Of a stretch of 28,874 nt of DNA, positions 1 through 8,154 are shown in pieces. The DNA is from Candidatus Gastranaerophilales bacterium. Its GTDB lineage: Bacteria > Cyanobacteriota > Vampirovibrionia > Gastranaerophilales > Gastranaerophilaceae. A model generated the notes under the pieces. That model was not told where the DNA came from. It did no database searches and saw only the letters and a program-made list of their open reading frames with translations. The stretch spans positions 1 to 28,874 of the forward strand of contig CAAGGG010000061.1 in assembly GCA_900769355.1 (NCBI GenBank), written 5' to 3'. A program made the translations under genes and the position numbers. Position 1 is the stretch's first letter. Each line of letters opens with the position of its first letter.

Positions 1-128
1 ATAGCTGCTATACAGGCTTATAAACAGAGATAGTTGCAAGGTAAGGCTTCTCTCCCTCAATTAGGGAGAGAAAGAGAGTGGGTAGTTGATTAAAATTTTT
101 GTCAACGAATTACTTGACACATACAATC
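1..128 (+). repeat. Long intergenic repeat, copy 1 (family R1)
   Basis: This stretch recurs almost unchanged, in reverse orientation, at 9693-9817. I aligned the two by eye and see only scattered mismatches over about 125 bases. It contains a hairpin at about 47-72 (CTTCTCTCCCTC facing GGGAGAGAA) and ends with GTCAACGAATTACTTGACAC. That end is also found at 9950-9969, so the left edge of the window probably cuts a larger element. Confidence 0.85.
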
Positions 129-200
129 TGAAAGCTTAGAAAATTATTTTGAATGATTAGTGAAAAATAAATTTTCTTGCTATTCAGAATCTAATATCAA
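124..200 (+). repeat. Palindromic repeat family R2, copy 1
   Basis: It begins TCTGAAAGCTTAGAAAATT and ends AATTTTCTTGCTATTCAGAA, so the two ends are near-inverted repeats and could fold into a long imperfect hairpin. Other copies lie at 9974-10050, 22535-22600 (reverse strand) and 27914-27995. Its size, terminal symmetry and intergenic position suit a MITE or REP-like element. No coding capacity is seen. Confidence 0.8.
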
Positions 201-243
201 ATCAATTAAGACTCGGAAATATAGTCCGGAATGACAGTTTTTG

Positions 244-921
244 TTAGTTGCTTTGTCCTGCACGGTATCCACAAGCTGCATATATTATTGGTAAAAAACG
301 CCCAATGTTTAATTTTTCTATTATCGGGAATTTGGCGATTGCAAGGGCTCCAAGACCATCATCAACGTTGGCCAACGCGTCTTTGAAGGTAAGTTTTCGG
401 TCAGGATACTTGTCTTTTGGGTCTGTAATTACGTTAGATAGTGCTGCAGCACCGTACATGCCGACTAAAAGTCCGCCAATTACCGATAGGATTTTACTTT
501 TTTTATTGTTGTACTTTTCGCTGTTTTCACAAAGACTGATTACTCCACCGACAATCCAAGTCGGAATAGAAGCGTTCATAAACTGAAACAATCCTTCTTT
601 AAGTCTGTTTTTTTGAACACTTTTGCTTTCTGCAATCATTCCTGCTCCGACACCACCGACAATAGAAGCTGCTGAAACTCCTACCATTTCCCACATTCCA
701 TATTTTAATTTTAAAGGATTTTTTACGCCCTGTTTTTTCATCATTATTAGCATTGGTATAGCTGTTCCGATGGTTGAACCGATAAAGGCTTTTGTTTTGT
801 CGGCTTTGGAAATATCTCTGCTGTATGTTCGTACACGACGTTTTGATACTGATTTATTGGGGTTAGTGTAATCAGCTCCGAAATTTTGTGTATGTAATGA
901 GTTTATAGAGATATTGTTCAT
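244..921 (-). CDS. Hypothetical multi-pass membrane protein
   Basis: The 225-residue product is not recognised. The N-terminus (NSLHTQNFGADY, then a basic stretch RRVRTYSRD) is hydrophilic and has no signal peptide. Hydrophobic, glycine/alanine-rich stretches follow at about 45-61, 78-97, 116-131, 144-164 and 189-218, suggesting four or five membrane segments. A charged loop (residues 168-182, DPKDKYPDRKLTFKD) lies before the last. A short N-terminal 'Q-x-FGA' motif ahead of membrane helices is something I associate with Gastranaerophilales proteins of unknown role; this is memory, not a search. No good Shine-Dalgarno sequence precedes the ATG. It reads toward the repeats at 1-200 and away from the next gene, which has its own terminator between them. 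Confidence 0.7.
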   Translation of the reverse strand: MNNISINSLHTQNFGADYTNPNKSVSKRRVRTYSRDISKADKTKAFIGSTIGTAIPMLIMMKKQGVKNPLKLKYGMWEMVGVSAASIVGGVGAGMIAESKSVQKNRLKEGLFQFMNASIPTWIVGGVISLCENSEKYNNKKSKILSVIGGLLVGMYGAAALSNVITDPKDKYPDRKLTFKDALANVDDGLGALAIAKFPIIEKLNIGRFLPIIYAACGYRAGQSN

Positions 922-995
922 CGGTTTGATTATAAATTAAAATATATATTTTTTTATCATTATTTAAGATATGTTACAAGTATAATAGATGACAA

Positions 996-1026
996 TACAA
1001 AAACGGCTTTCGTATTGAAAGCCGTT
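996..1026 (-). terminator. Intrinsic terminator for the gene at 1066-1563
   Basis: AACGGCTTT (1002-1010) and AAAGCCGTT (1018-1026) form a perfect 9-bp stem with a 7-base loop. On the minus strand it is followed by TTTTTG. On the plus strand it is followed by a longer T run (1032-1039), so it can work in both directions. It lies 40 bases past the stop codon of the upstream minus-strand gene. Confidence 0.85.
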
Positions 1027-1065
1027 CACAATTTTTTTTCTCTCAGTTTTTCTGAAAACTCTTTC

Positions 1066-1563
1066 CTATAAGCCCAAGGCGTACTTGTTGCTTAAAGAAA
1101 TCATATCCATTGCGTTAAAAATATTCTGTTGTGTATTTGAAATAGAATTCGCTTTGTCAGAAATACTTGCCAGTTGAGCCTGATAATCTTGTGCTGCCGA
1201 TACTTGTGACTTGTCGTTTGAATTCAACATAATCTGAATTTTACTCGAAATTTTGTCAATCATATCGTCTAGCGAATCATTAGATGATACTGTTACTCCA
1301 ACTGATTTTGCAAGACTTTTGGCTTCTGATAAAAGCTCTTGCTCTGATGAGTTACCTCCTTGTTGTTGCTGTCCCGAACTGTTTTGTTGCTTCGCAGCCT
1401 CCGCCTGCGTTATTAGTGTCTGTGCCTGAGCTTCTGATGTCACCGATGTCGGATCTATCCCCAAAGCTTCTAATTTTTGTTTTGTTAATGTACTGAGTTC
1501 ATCGCTCTTATAAGTTGCAACTGCACCTGCTTGTGCATTGCTTATTGAACTTATTGATGACAT
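1066..1563 (-). CDS. Hypothetical Ser/Gln-rich helical protein
   Basis: The 165-residue product is not recognised. It starts MSSISSISNAQAGAVATY and has no signal peptide or membrane segment. Residues 45-75 are low-complexity (QAEAAKQQNSSGQQQQGGNSS). The remainder is predicted helical with heptad-like spacing, ending NAMDMISLSNKYALGL. Composition and start resemble the proteins at 20003 and 27514, which together look like a lineage-specific set. Such Ser/Gln-rich, Cys-free, signal-less proteins can be substrates of dedicated secretion systems, but nothing here proves export. An AAAGG sits about 8 bases before the ATG, and a clear terminator follows the stop. Confidence 0.7.
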   Translation of the reverse strand: MSSISSISNAQAGAVATYKSDELSTLTKQKLEALGIDPTSVTSEAQAQTLITQAEAAKQQNSSGQQQQGGNSSEQELLSEAKSLAKSVGVTVSSNDSLDDMIDKISSKIQIMLNSNDKSQVSAAQDYQAQLASISDKANSISNTQQNIFNAMDMISLSNKYALGL

Positions 1564-1788
1564 ACATACACCCTTTCTAATCTTTTTTAACCTATAATTT
1601 CTACTCCTTATTTAATGATTTTCTATCCTCTGTCAAGATTTATTGACAAATTTTTTATCGGATTTTTTTATTAAAAACTTTAATGTTTTAAACAAAGAAT
1701 TTACATTTCTTAAAAAGTATTTTGCATAATTAGCTCAAAAATGTTCATTTTTCTATGTTTGTGGTATTATTAATTTCGGAGTTACATT
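1564..1788. promoter_or_regulatory. Divergent AT-rich promoter region
   Basis: This region lies between the minus-strand gene ending at 1563 and the plus-strand gene starting at 1789. For the plus gene I see an extended -10 (TGG then TATTAT at 1765-1770) with only a weak -35 near 1742-1747, and a ribosome site CGGAG at 1777-1781. No distinct repeat or operator palindrome was found. Confidence 0.45.
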
Positions 1789-2529
1789 ATGAAAAAACTA
1801 TTAATTTTATGTTTAACGATACTAACAATGGCTACAAGTGCCATTGCCGGAACTTATACAAAAATTACACCGGATTTTTTGCAACCTGCTCAAAGTAAGA
1901 GTTATGAGCAAGTAAATGAAACTCTTGCGATTATATTCAGCAAGATTAAAACACAAATTAAAACGGATAAATATCCGAAATATTATCACGATTTTACTCC
2001 TGTTCCGGACGATGGAACTCAAAATAAGGCTTATCATTATGTAAAAAGCGGTAATGCCGAACTTATTTATAATATCGATTCAAATATGTTGAAATTTGTT
2101 TCTTTTAGACGTCCTGAACTTATGAAGTGTCGAATTATTTATGATTATCCGTCCGGAAAACTTCACGCTGTTCAGGTTTTTGTAAATGGTTCGGAGTCAT
2201 TTGTATTTAGTCCTGATGGAAAGTATGTTGATTACGTGCCTTATGTTAAAGAGGTTCGAGAAAAAATTGTAAAAAACTGGAAAGTTCCGCCAAGAAAGCA
2301 AATCGATATACTTGCAAAGGGGCAAAAAGATTTGATGGTTCAAATGGCGATTACGCTTGACAGAGATGGTAACGTTAAAAAATGCAGAATTTTGAAATCA
2401 TCTAAAATTAAACTTTTAGATGATAATGCTGGAGCTGCAATTCGTTCAGCTGCACCTTTTAAGCCGTTCCCTGAAAACTTTTTCAATGAAGAACTTGTTA
2501 TTATTATGAATTTCAATTTCAGTTTGTAG
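1789..2529 (+). CDS. Secreted protein with TonB/TolA-type C-terminal domain
   Basis: The 246-residue product begins with a clear signal peptide (MKKLLILCLTILTMATSAIA, probable cut after Ala20). Residues 160-246 read as a TonB/TolA C-terminal fold: VREKIVKNWKVPPRK, then MAITLDRDGNVKKCRILKSS, then an AIRSAAPFKPFP turn and a final beta strand ending in FNFSL. In this family the domain links inner-membrane motors to outer-membrane partners. Here there is no membrane anchor beyond the signal and no Pro-rich spacer, so a soluble periplasmic role is more likely than a classical TonB. ExbB and ExbD are not in the window. The middle part (25-150) is not recognised. The start is supported by a signal peptide and CGGAG 7 bases upstream. 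Confidence 0.75.
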   Translation: MKKLLILCLTILTMATSAIAGTYTKITPDFLQPAQSKSYEQVNETLAIIFSKIKTQIKTDKYPKYYHDFTPVPDDGTQNKAYHYVKSGNAELIYNIDSNMLKFVSFRRPELMKCRIIYDYPSGKLHAVQVFVNGSESFVFSPDGKYVDYVPYVKEVREKIVKNWKVPPRKQIDILAKGQKDLMVQMAITLDRDGNVKKCRILKSSKIKLLDDNAGAAIRSAAPFKPFPENFFNEELVIIMNFNFSL

Positions 2530-2544
2530 AAAAACTTTTTCTTA

Positions 2545-2574
2545 TTAACTCAAAAAACAATTTTTTGTTATAAT
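2545..2574 (+). promoter_or_regulatory. Promoter of the EamA transporter gene
   Basis: TTAACT (2545-2550), an 18-base spacer and TATAAT (2569-2574), the latter preceded by a TG at the extended -10 position. A ribosome site AGGA follows at 2582-2585, 9 bases before the ATG. The transporter is therefore probably transcribed on its own as well as by read-through. Confidence 0.65.
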
Positions 2575-2594
2575 GTGGTTTAGGAAAAAGATTT

Positions 2595-3494
2595 ATGAAC
2601 AATAATACGAAAGGAATACTTAACGGCGTAATTGCCTCAGTCAGCTATGGTATGAATCCGTTGTTTGCTTTGCCATTATATGCACAGGGCATCGAGGTGA
2701 ATTCTGTGTTATTTTACAGGTATTTTTTCGCTGTAATAATTTATTTTCTTTGGTTAAAATGTGTAAAAAAAATATCATTAAAAATCGCAAAGTCAGAGTT
2801 AGTACCATTGTTTTTCTTGGGAATTTTCTTTTCGCTTTCGTCTTTAACGTTGTTTGAATCTTTTCATTATATAGAAGCAGGAATTGCTTGCACGATTTTG
2901 TTTATTTATCCTGTGATTGTTGCGTTAATAATGGCAATTTTCTTTAAAGAAAAAATAACCAAAACTGTTGTATCTGCAATTTTTTTGACATCTATCGGAA
3001 TAGCACTCTTATATAAGGGGAAACCTGACAGTGCTTTGAGCTTAAAAGGTGTTGCAATTGTGCTTGCATCAGCTTTTTTGTATGCTTTTTATATTGTTGG
3101 CGTAAAGAATATTAAATCAATTAAGTTCATGAATAGTGCAAAGTTAAGTTTTTATGTGATGCTTTTTGGGTTATTGGTTTACGTTGTCAATTTGAAATTT
3201 TGTACAAATTTACAGGGTTTAACGACAATTACTGCGTGGCTTTTTGTAATAGGTTTGGCAATATTTCCTACAATTATTTCTCTGGAAACAATCGGGATTG
3301 CAATAAAATTAATTGGTTCAACGAATACCGCAATATTAGGGGCGTTGGAACCATTGACAGCGATATTTTTCGGAATTCTGTTTTTTAATGAAAGCTTAAC
3401 TTTGAGGATTTCTATTGGGGTGATATTAATTTTGTTTGGAGTTTTTCTGATAATTTCTGGGAAAATGACTTCAAATAATAAAATTACATGCTAA
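2595..3494 (+). CDS. EamA-family (DMT superfamily) transporter
   Basis: The 299-residue protein is strongly hydrophobic, with about ten membrane helices arranged as two EamA repeats (roughly residues 6-140 and 150-290). Typical features are the N-terminal GVIASVSYGMNPLFALPLYA helix, the end of repeat one (AIFFKEKITKTVVSAIFLTSIG), and the matching end of repeat two (ALEPLTAIFFGILFFNESLT). Length is normal for the family. These proteins export amino acids, metabolites or drugs across the inner membrane; the substrate cannot be told from sequence. It has its own promoter and AGGA ribosome site, and lies 37 bases ahead of the glycosyltransferase fusion on the same strand. Confidence 0.9.
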   Translation: MNNNTKGILNGVIASVSYGMNPLFALPLYAQGIEVNSVLFYRYFFAVIIYFLWLKCVKKISLKIAKSELVPLFFLGIFFSLSSLTLFESFHYIEAGIACTILFIYPVIVALIMAIFFKEKITKTVVSAIFLTSIGIALLYKGKPDSALSLKGVAIVLASAFLYAFYIVGVKNIKSIKFMNSAKLSFYVMLFGLLVYVVNLKFCTNLQGLTTITAWLFVIGLAIFPTIISLETIGIAIKLIGSTNTAILGALEPLTAIFFGILFFNESLTLRISIGVILILFGVFLIISGKMTSNNKITC

Positions 3495-3531
3495 AATTAA
3501 CTCATAGCTGTAAGAGTAAAGAGGGGTTAGA

Positions 3532-5250
3532 GTGAATAAAAAGATTAAAATATTTGTTTCATATCACAAAAAATCACCAATAATTAAAAGTGATGTTTTT
3601 GTACCCATTGAGGTTGGCAGAGCTTTGAAAAGTCCTGAAAACAATCTTAAAGATATAATGATTGGTGATAATGAAGGTGAAAATATCTCTGAGAAAAACC
3701 CCCGATATTGTGAGCTTACGGCACAGTATTACGTATGGAAAAACTATGAAAAACTTGGAAATCCTGATTATGTCGGTTTTTGTCATTATAGAAGGCTTTT
3801 CAACTTTAATTCTGACAGACGATTTTATGGCCCGATTTTTGGCGGTGATGTTTTTGAACAACTTATGATGAATGGAGAAAGTATCGAAAAAGCTGTAAAT
3901 GGTTTCGATATTCTTGTTCCAGAGCTTGCAAAACTGGAGGGTTACACGATTTTAAGTCATTATGGAAATTCACACTATATAAAAGATTACCAAACAGCTT
4001 TAGAAATTTTGTTAAACAAGTATCCTGAATTTAAAGACTCGGTGAAAGAGTATAACGGCGGGCATGATGCCTATTTCACAAACTGTTATATAATGTCGCG
4101 TAAAGAGTTTTTTGCGTATATGGAATGGCTGTTTTCAATCCTTTTTGAAGCTGATGCAAAAATTCCTGAATATAAAAATTTCTACGATAATAGGGTAGTT
4201 GGATTTGTTGCAGAAAGGCTTTTTGGAATATATATAACTCAGTTGAAAAAGTCGAAAGAGCATAAAATAAAAGAGTTGCAACAAGTTCTATATTTGCCGA
4301 CTAAAAAAGATGTTATTCCTGTTGTTTTTGCAGCAAACAATTATTATTCAATGCCTTTGTATGTGGCGATTACGTCTATTTTGAAAAACGCAAACCCAAA
4401 TGATTTTTATGCGATATATGTGTTGTGTGATAAGAGCAAATTGAGTTTGTTGAATAAAAATTTTTTAACATCGCGCTCAGATTATGAAAATTGTCATATT
4501 GATTTCGTTGATACAAGTGATATTGATTTTGACAAGTTTCCACGTCCTGATACGTGTAAATATATTACCAAAGAAACTTATTACAGGTATATAATTCCGA
4601 ACGCTTTCAAAAATTACAACAAATGCATATATTTGGACTGCGATATTACGGTTAATTCATCTTTAAAAGAGCTTTTTGACACAGATATTGAGAATAATTA
4701 TTTCGCCGGTGTTGAAGATATTTTGGAAGAGAAAAATAATGTTCGTTTAGGCTTAAGCAAATATTGCAATGCCGGTGTAATGTTACTTAACCTAAAAAAA
4801 ATGCGTGAGGATAACATAGAAGAAAAGCTTTTTGATTACACAATGAAAAATCAGGAAAAACTTCTTTGTCAGGATCAAGATGTGATGAATATAGTTATGC
4901 AAGACGGAATTCAGTATTTGCCTTTGTCTTGGAACACACAAATAAGAGATTGGGACAAGTCTACAAAATTCACCGAGATAAAAGATAATGCAAATATTAT
5001 TCACTATATCGGACCTGTGAAACCTTGGGACATTGAATCAAAGTCGATTGTGAAAAAAGAGTTTTACAAGTACTACAATATGACTTGGATAAATAGTTCA
5101 ATTTTAAGCTTTTCAAGGTATTCTTTCAGTATTTTTGTGTATAGAATTTACAGGCTTGTTAAAAATTTCAGAAAACAATTTATTTGCTACAACAAAAATA
5201 CGAAAAGTATCATTGTTTTTGGGCGTTTTTCATTTAGTCTGAATAAGTAA
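3532..5250 (+). CDS. DUF4422-GT8 fusion glycosyltransferase
   Basis: The 572-residue protein has two domains. Residues 1-250 match DUF4422 (IFVSYHKK, then VPIEVGRAL, GDNEGENISEKNPRYCELTA, DYVGFCHYRRLF), a family linked to surface polysaccharide synthesis. Residues 262-530 are a GT8 domain: VFAANNYYSMPL, the metal-binding DCD triad at 369-371, the KYCNAGVMLLNLKKMR acceptor region, and HYIGPVKPWD, which completes the nucleotide-sugar site. It probably adds two sugars to a cell-surface glycan from the cytoplasmic face. A basic tail (530-572) may bind membrane. The start is GTG, with GAGGGG five bases upstream. Its GT8 half is duplicated in the next gene. Confidence 0.88.
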   Translation: MNKKIKIFVSYHKKSPIIKSDVFVPIEVGRALKSPENNLKDIMIGDNEGENISEKNPRYCELTAQYYVWKNYEKLGNPDYVGFCHYRRLFNFNSDRRFYGPIFGGDVFEQLMMNGESIEKAVNGFDILVPELAKLEGYTILSHYGNSHYIKDYQTALEILLNKYPEFKDSVKEYNGGHDAYFTNCYIMSRKEFFAYMEWLFSILFEADAKIPEYKNFYDNRVVGFVAERLFGIYITQLKKSKEHKIKELQQVLYLPTKKDVIPVVFAANNYYSMPLYVAITSILKNANPNDFYAIYVLCDKSKLSLLNKNFLTSRSDYENCHIDFVDTSDIDFDKFPRPDTCKYITKETYYRYIIPNAFKNYNKCIYLDCDITVNSSLKELFDTDIENNYFAGVEDILEEKNNVRLGLSKYCNAGVMLLNLKKMREDNIEEKLFDYTMKNQEKLLCQDQDVMNIVMQDGIQYLPLSWNTQIRDWDKSTKFTEIKDNANIIHYIGPVKPWDIESKSIVKKEFYKYYNMTWINSSILSFSRYSFSIFVYRIYRLVKNFRKQFICYNKNTKSIIVFGRFSFSLNK

Positions 5251-5292
5251 AAATATTAATAACGAGGCAATAAAATATAGGAGTGACAAGTT

Positions 5293-6246
5293 ATGAGTTC
5301 ACAAAAAAATATAATTCCAATTATTTTTGCAACGAATAATAATTATTCAATGCCACTTTTTGTTACAATTACTTCAATTTTGAAAAATGCTGATGAGAGT
5401 GATTTTTTCAAAATTTATATTTTGTGCAACAAAAATAATTTGAGTTTTATAAACAAAAAACTTCTTCTTACGCATTCAAGCAGTGCAAATTGTCAGATTG
5501 ACTTCGTGGATACAAGTGATATTGATTTTGATAAATTGCCTCAAACGGCGGATTGTGCGCATATTTCAAAGGAGACTTATTACAGATATGCAATTCCGCA
5601 ACTGTTTAAAAATTATGACAAAATTCTTTATTTGGATTGTGATATTGTGGTTAAATCATCTTTAAAAGAGCTTTTTGACACAGATATTGAGGATTATTAT
5701 TTTGCAGGTGTTGAAGATATTTTGAGTGAGGATAACAAGGCTCGTCTAGGTCTGGGTAAGTATTGCAATGCCGGAATTATGTTACTAAACCTCAAAAAGA
5801 TGCGAGAGGATAATATTGAAGAAAAACTTTTTGATTACACAATGAAAAATCAAGATAAGATTTTGTGGCAAGATCAAGATGTGATGAATGTTGTAATGCA
5901 AGATGGGATTTTTTACCTGCCTTTGATTTGGAACGTTCAGGTATTTGACTGGGAAAATAATTCGAAATTTCACAAAATTATAGATTCTGCTAAAATTATT
6001 CATTTTGTCGGCTGTATAAAACCTTGGGATATTGAGGCAAAATCGGATTTGCGGAAAGAGTTTTATAAATATTATAATATGACTCCGTTTAGCAGTCGGA
6101 TTTTAAGTGTAACACGTTTCTCTTTGATCGGCTTTTTGAAACATATTCATAAAATAATTAAAAATTTCCGCAAAAAGATTATTTGGTATAGCAAAAAAGA
6201 GAAAAGAGTTATTGTGTTTGGGTGGCTCGTGTTCAGATTAAAATAG
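5293..6246 (+). CDS. GT8 glycosyltransferase
   Basis: The 317-residue protein is a stand-alone GT8 enzyme: FATNNNYSMPLFVTITSIL at the N-terminus, the metal-binding DCD at 115-117, KYCNAGIMLLNLKKMRED, WQDQDVMN and HFVGCIKPWD. It closely follows the C-terminal half of the gene before it, and 36 consecutive bases are identical (4657-4692 and 5656-5691). This indicates a tandem duplication of the GT8 part, with the DUF4422 part left behind, or later gene conversion. It probably transfers a hexose in the same glycan pathway. AGGAG lies 9 bases before the ATG, and a 42-base gap separates it from the upstream gene, so the two are likely co-transcribed. Convergent with the TPR glycosyltransferase. 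Confidence 0.9.
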   Translation: MSSQKNIIPIIFATNNNYSMPLFVTITSILKNADESDFFKIYILCNKNNLSFINKKLLLTHSSSANCQIDFVDTSDIDFDKLPQTADCAHISKETYYRYAIPQLFKNYDKILYLDCDIVVKSSLKELFDTDIEDYYFAGVEDILSEDNKARLGLGKYCNAGIMLLNLKKMREDNIEEKLFDYTMKNQDKILWQDQDVMNVVMQDGIFYLPLIWNVQVFDWENNSKFHKIIDSAKIIHFVGCIKPWDIEAKSDLRKEFYKYYNMTPFSSRILSVTRFSLIGFLKHIHKIIKNFRKKIIWYSKKEKRVIVFGWLVFRLK

Positions 6247-6255
6247 TTGTTTATA

Positions 6256-7707
6256 CTATAAATTCTTTTTTACATCAGCCGTAACCTGTTTCATAAGTTC
6301 AGCCCAGGTTTCACGCTCGCTCAGCCTAAAAAGTTTTATGCTGTCGTACCAATCACAGTGCGTCAAATCCATGTGCCAACGCCAATTATAATTGTACGGC
6401 AAAAGAACAATACAAGGTTTTCCAAGAGCTCCTGCAAGATGGGCTAACGACGAATCACTTGAGATTACAAGGTCAACATTTTCAAGAGCTCCCGCAGTAT
6501 ACGAAAAATCTTTAAAATCTTTGCTTAAATCTGTAATATCATACTTATTCGACAGTTTTGAAAATTCTTCTGCACCCTCAAAAGTTTGAGCAGAATAAAT
6601 TTTGACATTTGGTAATTCAAATAATGGTGCAAAAGCCTCGACATTTATAACTCTGTCGGTTTCGTAAAAAGTGTTTCCTTGCCACTTTATGGCAATTTTG
6701 AATTTGTCGTTATTAAAATATTTTTCTTTAAAATATTGAGTTTTCTCAGGCGTCGCTTTCAAATATCTGTCGTGATGCATGAATATTTCATCATTTTTAA
6801 GCCCCAAAACATAAGGAACGCTTAAAAAAGGAATATGCACGTCAAAATCTGTTCTGTCCTCTTCGTAAAACAAGTCCATAACTTCAACATTAGGAAAATT
6901 ATCTCGAAAAAGTTGTGACAACTCTTTTTGCGGTTTTATCAACAGTTTTTTGCAACGCTTTTGAAGCTCCGGAACATACCTTGCAAACATAATCATATCG
7001 CCAAAACCTGCCTCATAGTATGTGTAAAGCGTTTTGTCTGAGATGTCTTCTCCTTTCCATAGTGAAGCTTTTTTCATCAAGTGAGGATATGTAACCTCTT
7101 GTGATGTAATTGCTGTGCCTCGGCAAAGTCGGTTTTCAAAGTATTTTGTACCTGTTTCGTAATCCTTTAGCCTAAAATATCCAAGTGACAGAAAATACAA
7201 AACTTCCTTATCATTCGGGTTGAATTCAAGACATTTTTTGAAATATTTGACGGCATTTTCAGGGCTGTTTAAAAACAAGTACAAACTTGCCAAGTTAAAA
7301 AGTGTTTTTTCAGATTTTGGATTAATCTCTAAGGCTTTTAGATAAGCCTTTTCTGCTTTTTTGAATTCAATATTGTTTTTGTATGCAAGAGCAAGCAAAA
7401 AATATATTTCAAATCCGCATTCTGTTTCTTGACAAGCTTTTTCAAGTGTTTCTATCTCCAATTTATAATCTTTTTTAAATTCATAAACTCTTGCCAAATT
7501 TTCATAAAAATACGCATCTTTCTTGATAGATAAGGCCTTTAGGATAAACTTCTCCGCGAAATCCAATTTGCCTTGAGAAATTTTTATTAATCCCAAAAGG
7601 TTCAAAACTTGTGCATTTTGAGGATCTGTTTTTAAGATTTCAAGATAGATTTTTTCTGCCTCATCAAGTTTTCCTTGCGAGTGTAAGTTGAATGCGGTGT
7701 TGAACAT
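6256..7707 (-). CDS. TPR-repeat glycosyltransferase (GT9/GT41-like)
   Basis: The 483-residue protein begins with about six TPR units (residues 1-200; for example GKLDEAEKIYLEILKTDPQN, and FKKAEKAYLKALEINPKSE). A GT-B-type transferase domain follows, with GFGDMIMFARYVPEL at its start and SSDSSLAHLAGALGKPCIVLLP plus WRW near the end. These are the nucleotide-sugar-binding features shared by heptosyltransferase-like (GT9) and TPR-linked enzymes. No signal peptide or membrane helix is present, so it is cytoplasmic; TPRs probably hold a protein or glycan acceptor. It could modify a protein (pilin, flagellin-type or surface protein) or build a glycan; sequence alone does not decide. It ends 9 bases from the GT8 gene on the other strand. 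No ribosome site is obvious before the ATG. Confidence 0.85.
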   Translation of the reverse strand: MFNTAFNLHSQGKLDEAEKIYLEILKTDPQNAQVLNLLGLIKISQGKLDFAEKFILKALSIKKDAYFYENLARVYEFKKDYKLEIETLEKACQETECGFEIYFLLALAYKNNIEFKKAEKAYLKALEINPKSEKTLFNLASLYLFLNSPENAVKYFKKCLEFNPNDKEVLYFLSLGYFRLKDYETGTKYFENRLCRGTAITSQEVTYPHLMKKASLWKGEDISDKTLYTYYEAGFGDMIMFARYVPELQKRCKKLLIKPQKELSQLFRDNFPNVEVMDLFYEEDRTDFDVHIPFLSVPYVLGLKNDEIFMHHDRYLKATPEKTQYFKEKYFNNDKFKIAIKWQGNTFYETDRVINVEAFAPLFELPNVKIYSAQTFEGAEEFSKLSNKYDITDLSKDFKDFSYTAGALENVDLVISSDSSLAHLAGALGKPCIVLLPYNYNWRWHMDLTHCDWYDSIKLFRLSERETWAELMKQVTADVKKNL

Positions 7708-8148
7708 AGTTGGATTTTAATGAAAAATTGGGAAGATTGCAAGGTTTAGGTTTAAGTGAGTGGTGAATAGTGAATAGTGAGTGGTGCACATCGCTCACGT
7801 TGTTCGAAATTATATTTTGAAAAGAACTATTCACAACTCACTACTCACTATTCACTTAAAATCAAAAATCTCCATCAAATAAAGGATAACATTTGAATAA
7901 AAATAGTATATTTTAATAATGTACATCAAAGGCATGCCCAAAATATTAAAAGGCATGCTCAAAAAAGGATAATATTACAAAATATTAACCAAACATGAAG
8001 AAATGTTAAATAGGCTGAAACCATGATGTCATCATGGTTTTCGGGGACAAGACAGACGGGAAGAAGGTTTAAATATAAAAAAGTTGTCCTGATGAGATGT
8101 ATAATGTACAATTAATACTATATTCAACTTCTTGTAAAGGTAGGATTG
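7708..8148. other. Intergenic region upstream of yggS
   Basis: Besides the R3 hairpin (7756-7857), this gap holds a direct repeat AAAGGCATGC-C/T-CAAAA (7928-7943 and 7949-7964). It also holds a perfect inverted repeat AAACCATGATG / CATCATGGTTT (8018-8040) that lacks a T run and so is not a terminator. A TATAAT at 8100-8105 is a plausible -10 for yggS, but I find no convincing -35. The direct repeats and palindrome could be regulator sites. Confidence 0.5.
7756..7857. repeat. Hairpin repeat family R3, copy 1
   Basis: GTGAGTGGTGAATAGTGAAT at the left is mirrored by ATTCACAACTCACTACTCAC and CTATTCAC on the right, giving a long imperfect inverted repeat around a centre with CATCGCTCACGTTGTTCG. 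A related copy lies at 23985-24105. It has no coding capacity and looks like an intergenic palindromic element. Confidence 0.8.
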
Positions 8149-8154
8149 GTGATT

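Noticed and set aside
248..871. Plus-strand ORFs opposite the membrane protein gene
   Set aside because: They are antisense shadows; the minus-strand frame has ordered membrane segments and a plausible start.
8018..8040. Terminator upstream of yggS
   Set aside because: The stem is perfect but is followed by CGGGGACAAG with no T run, and no gene ends nearby on the plus strand.
8146..8154. TTG (8146) or GTG (8149) start for the yggS gene
   Set aside because: The ATG at 8155 has AGGA nine bases upstream and matches the usual length of the family; the GTG is not excluded.
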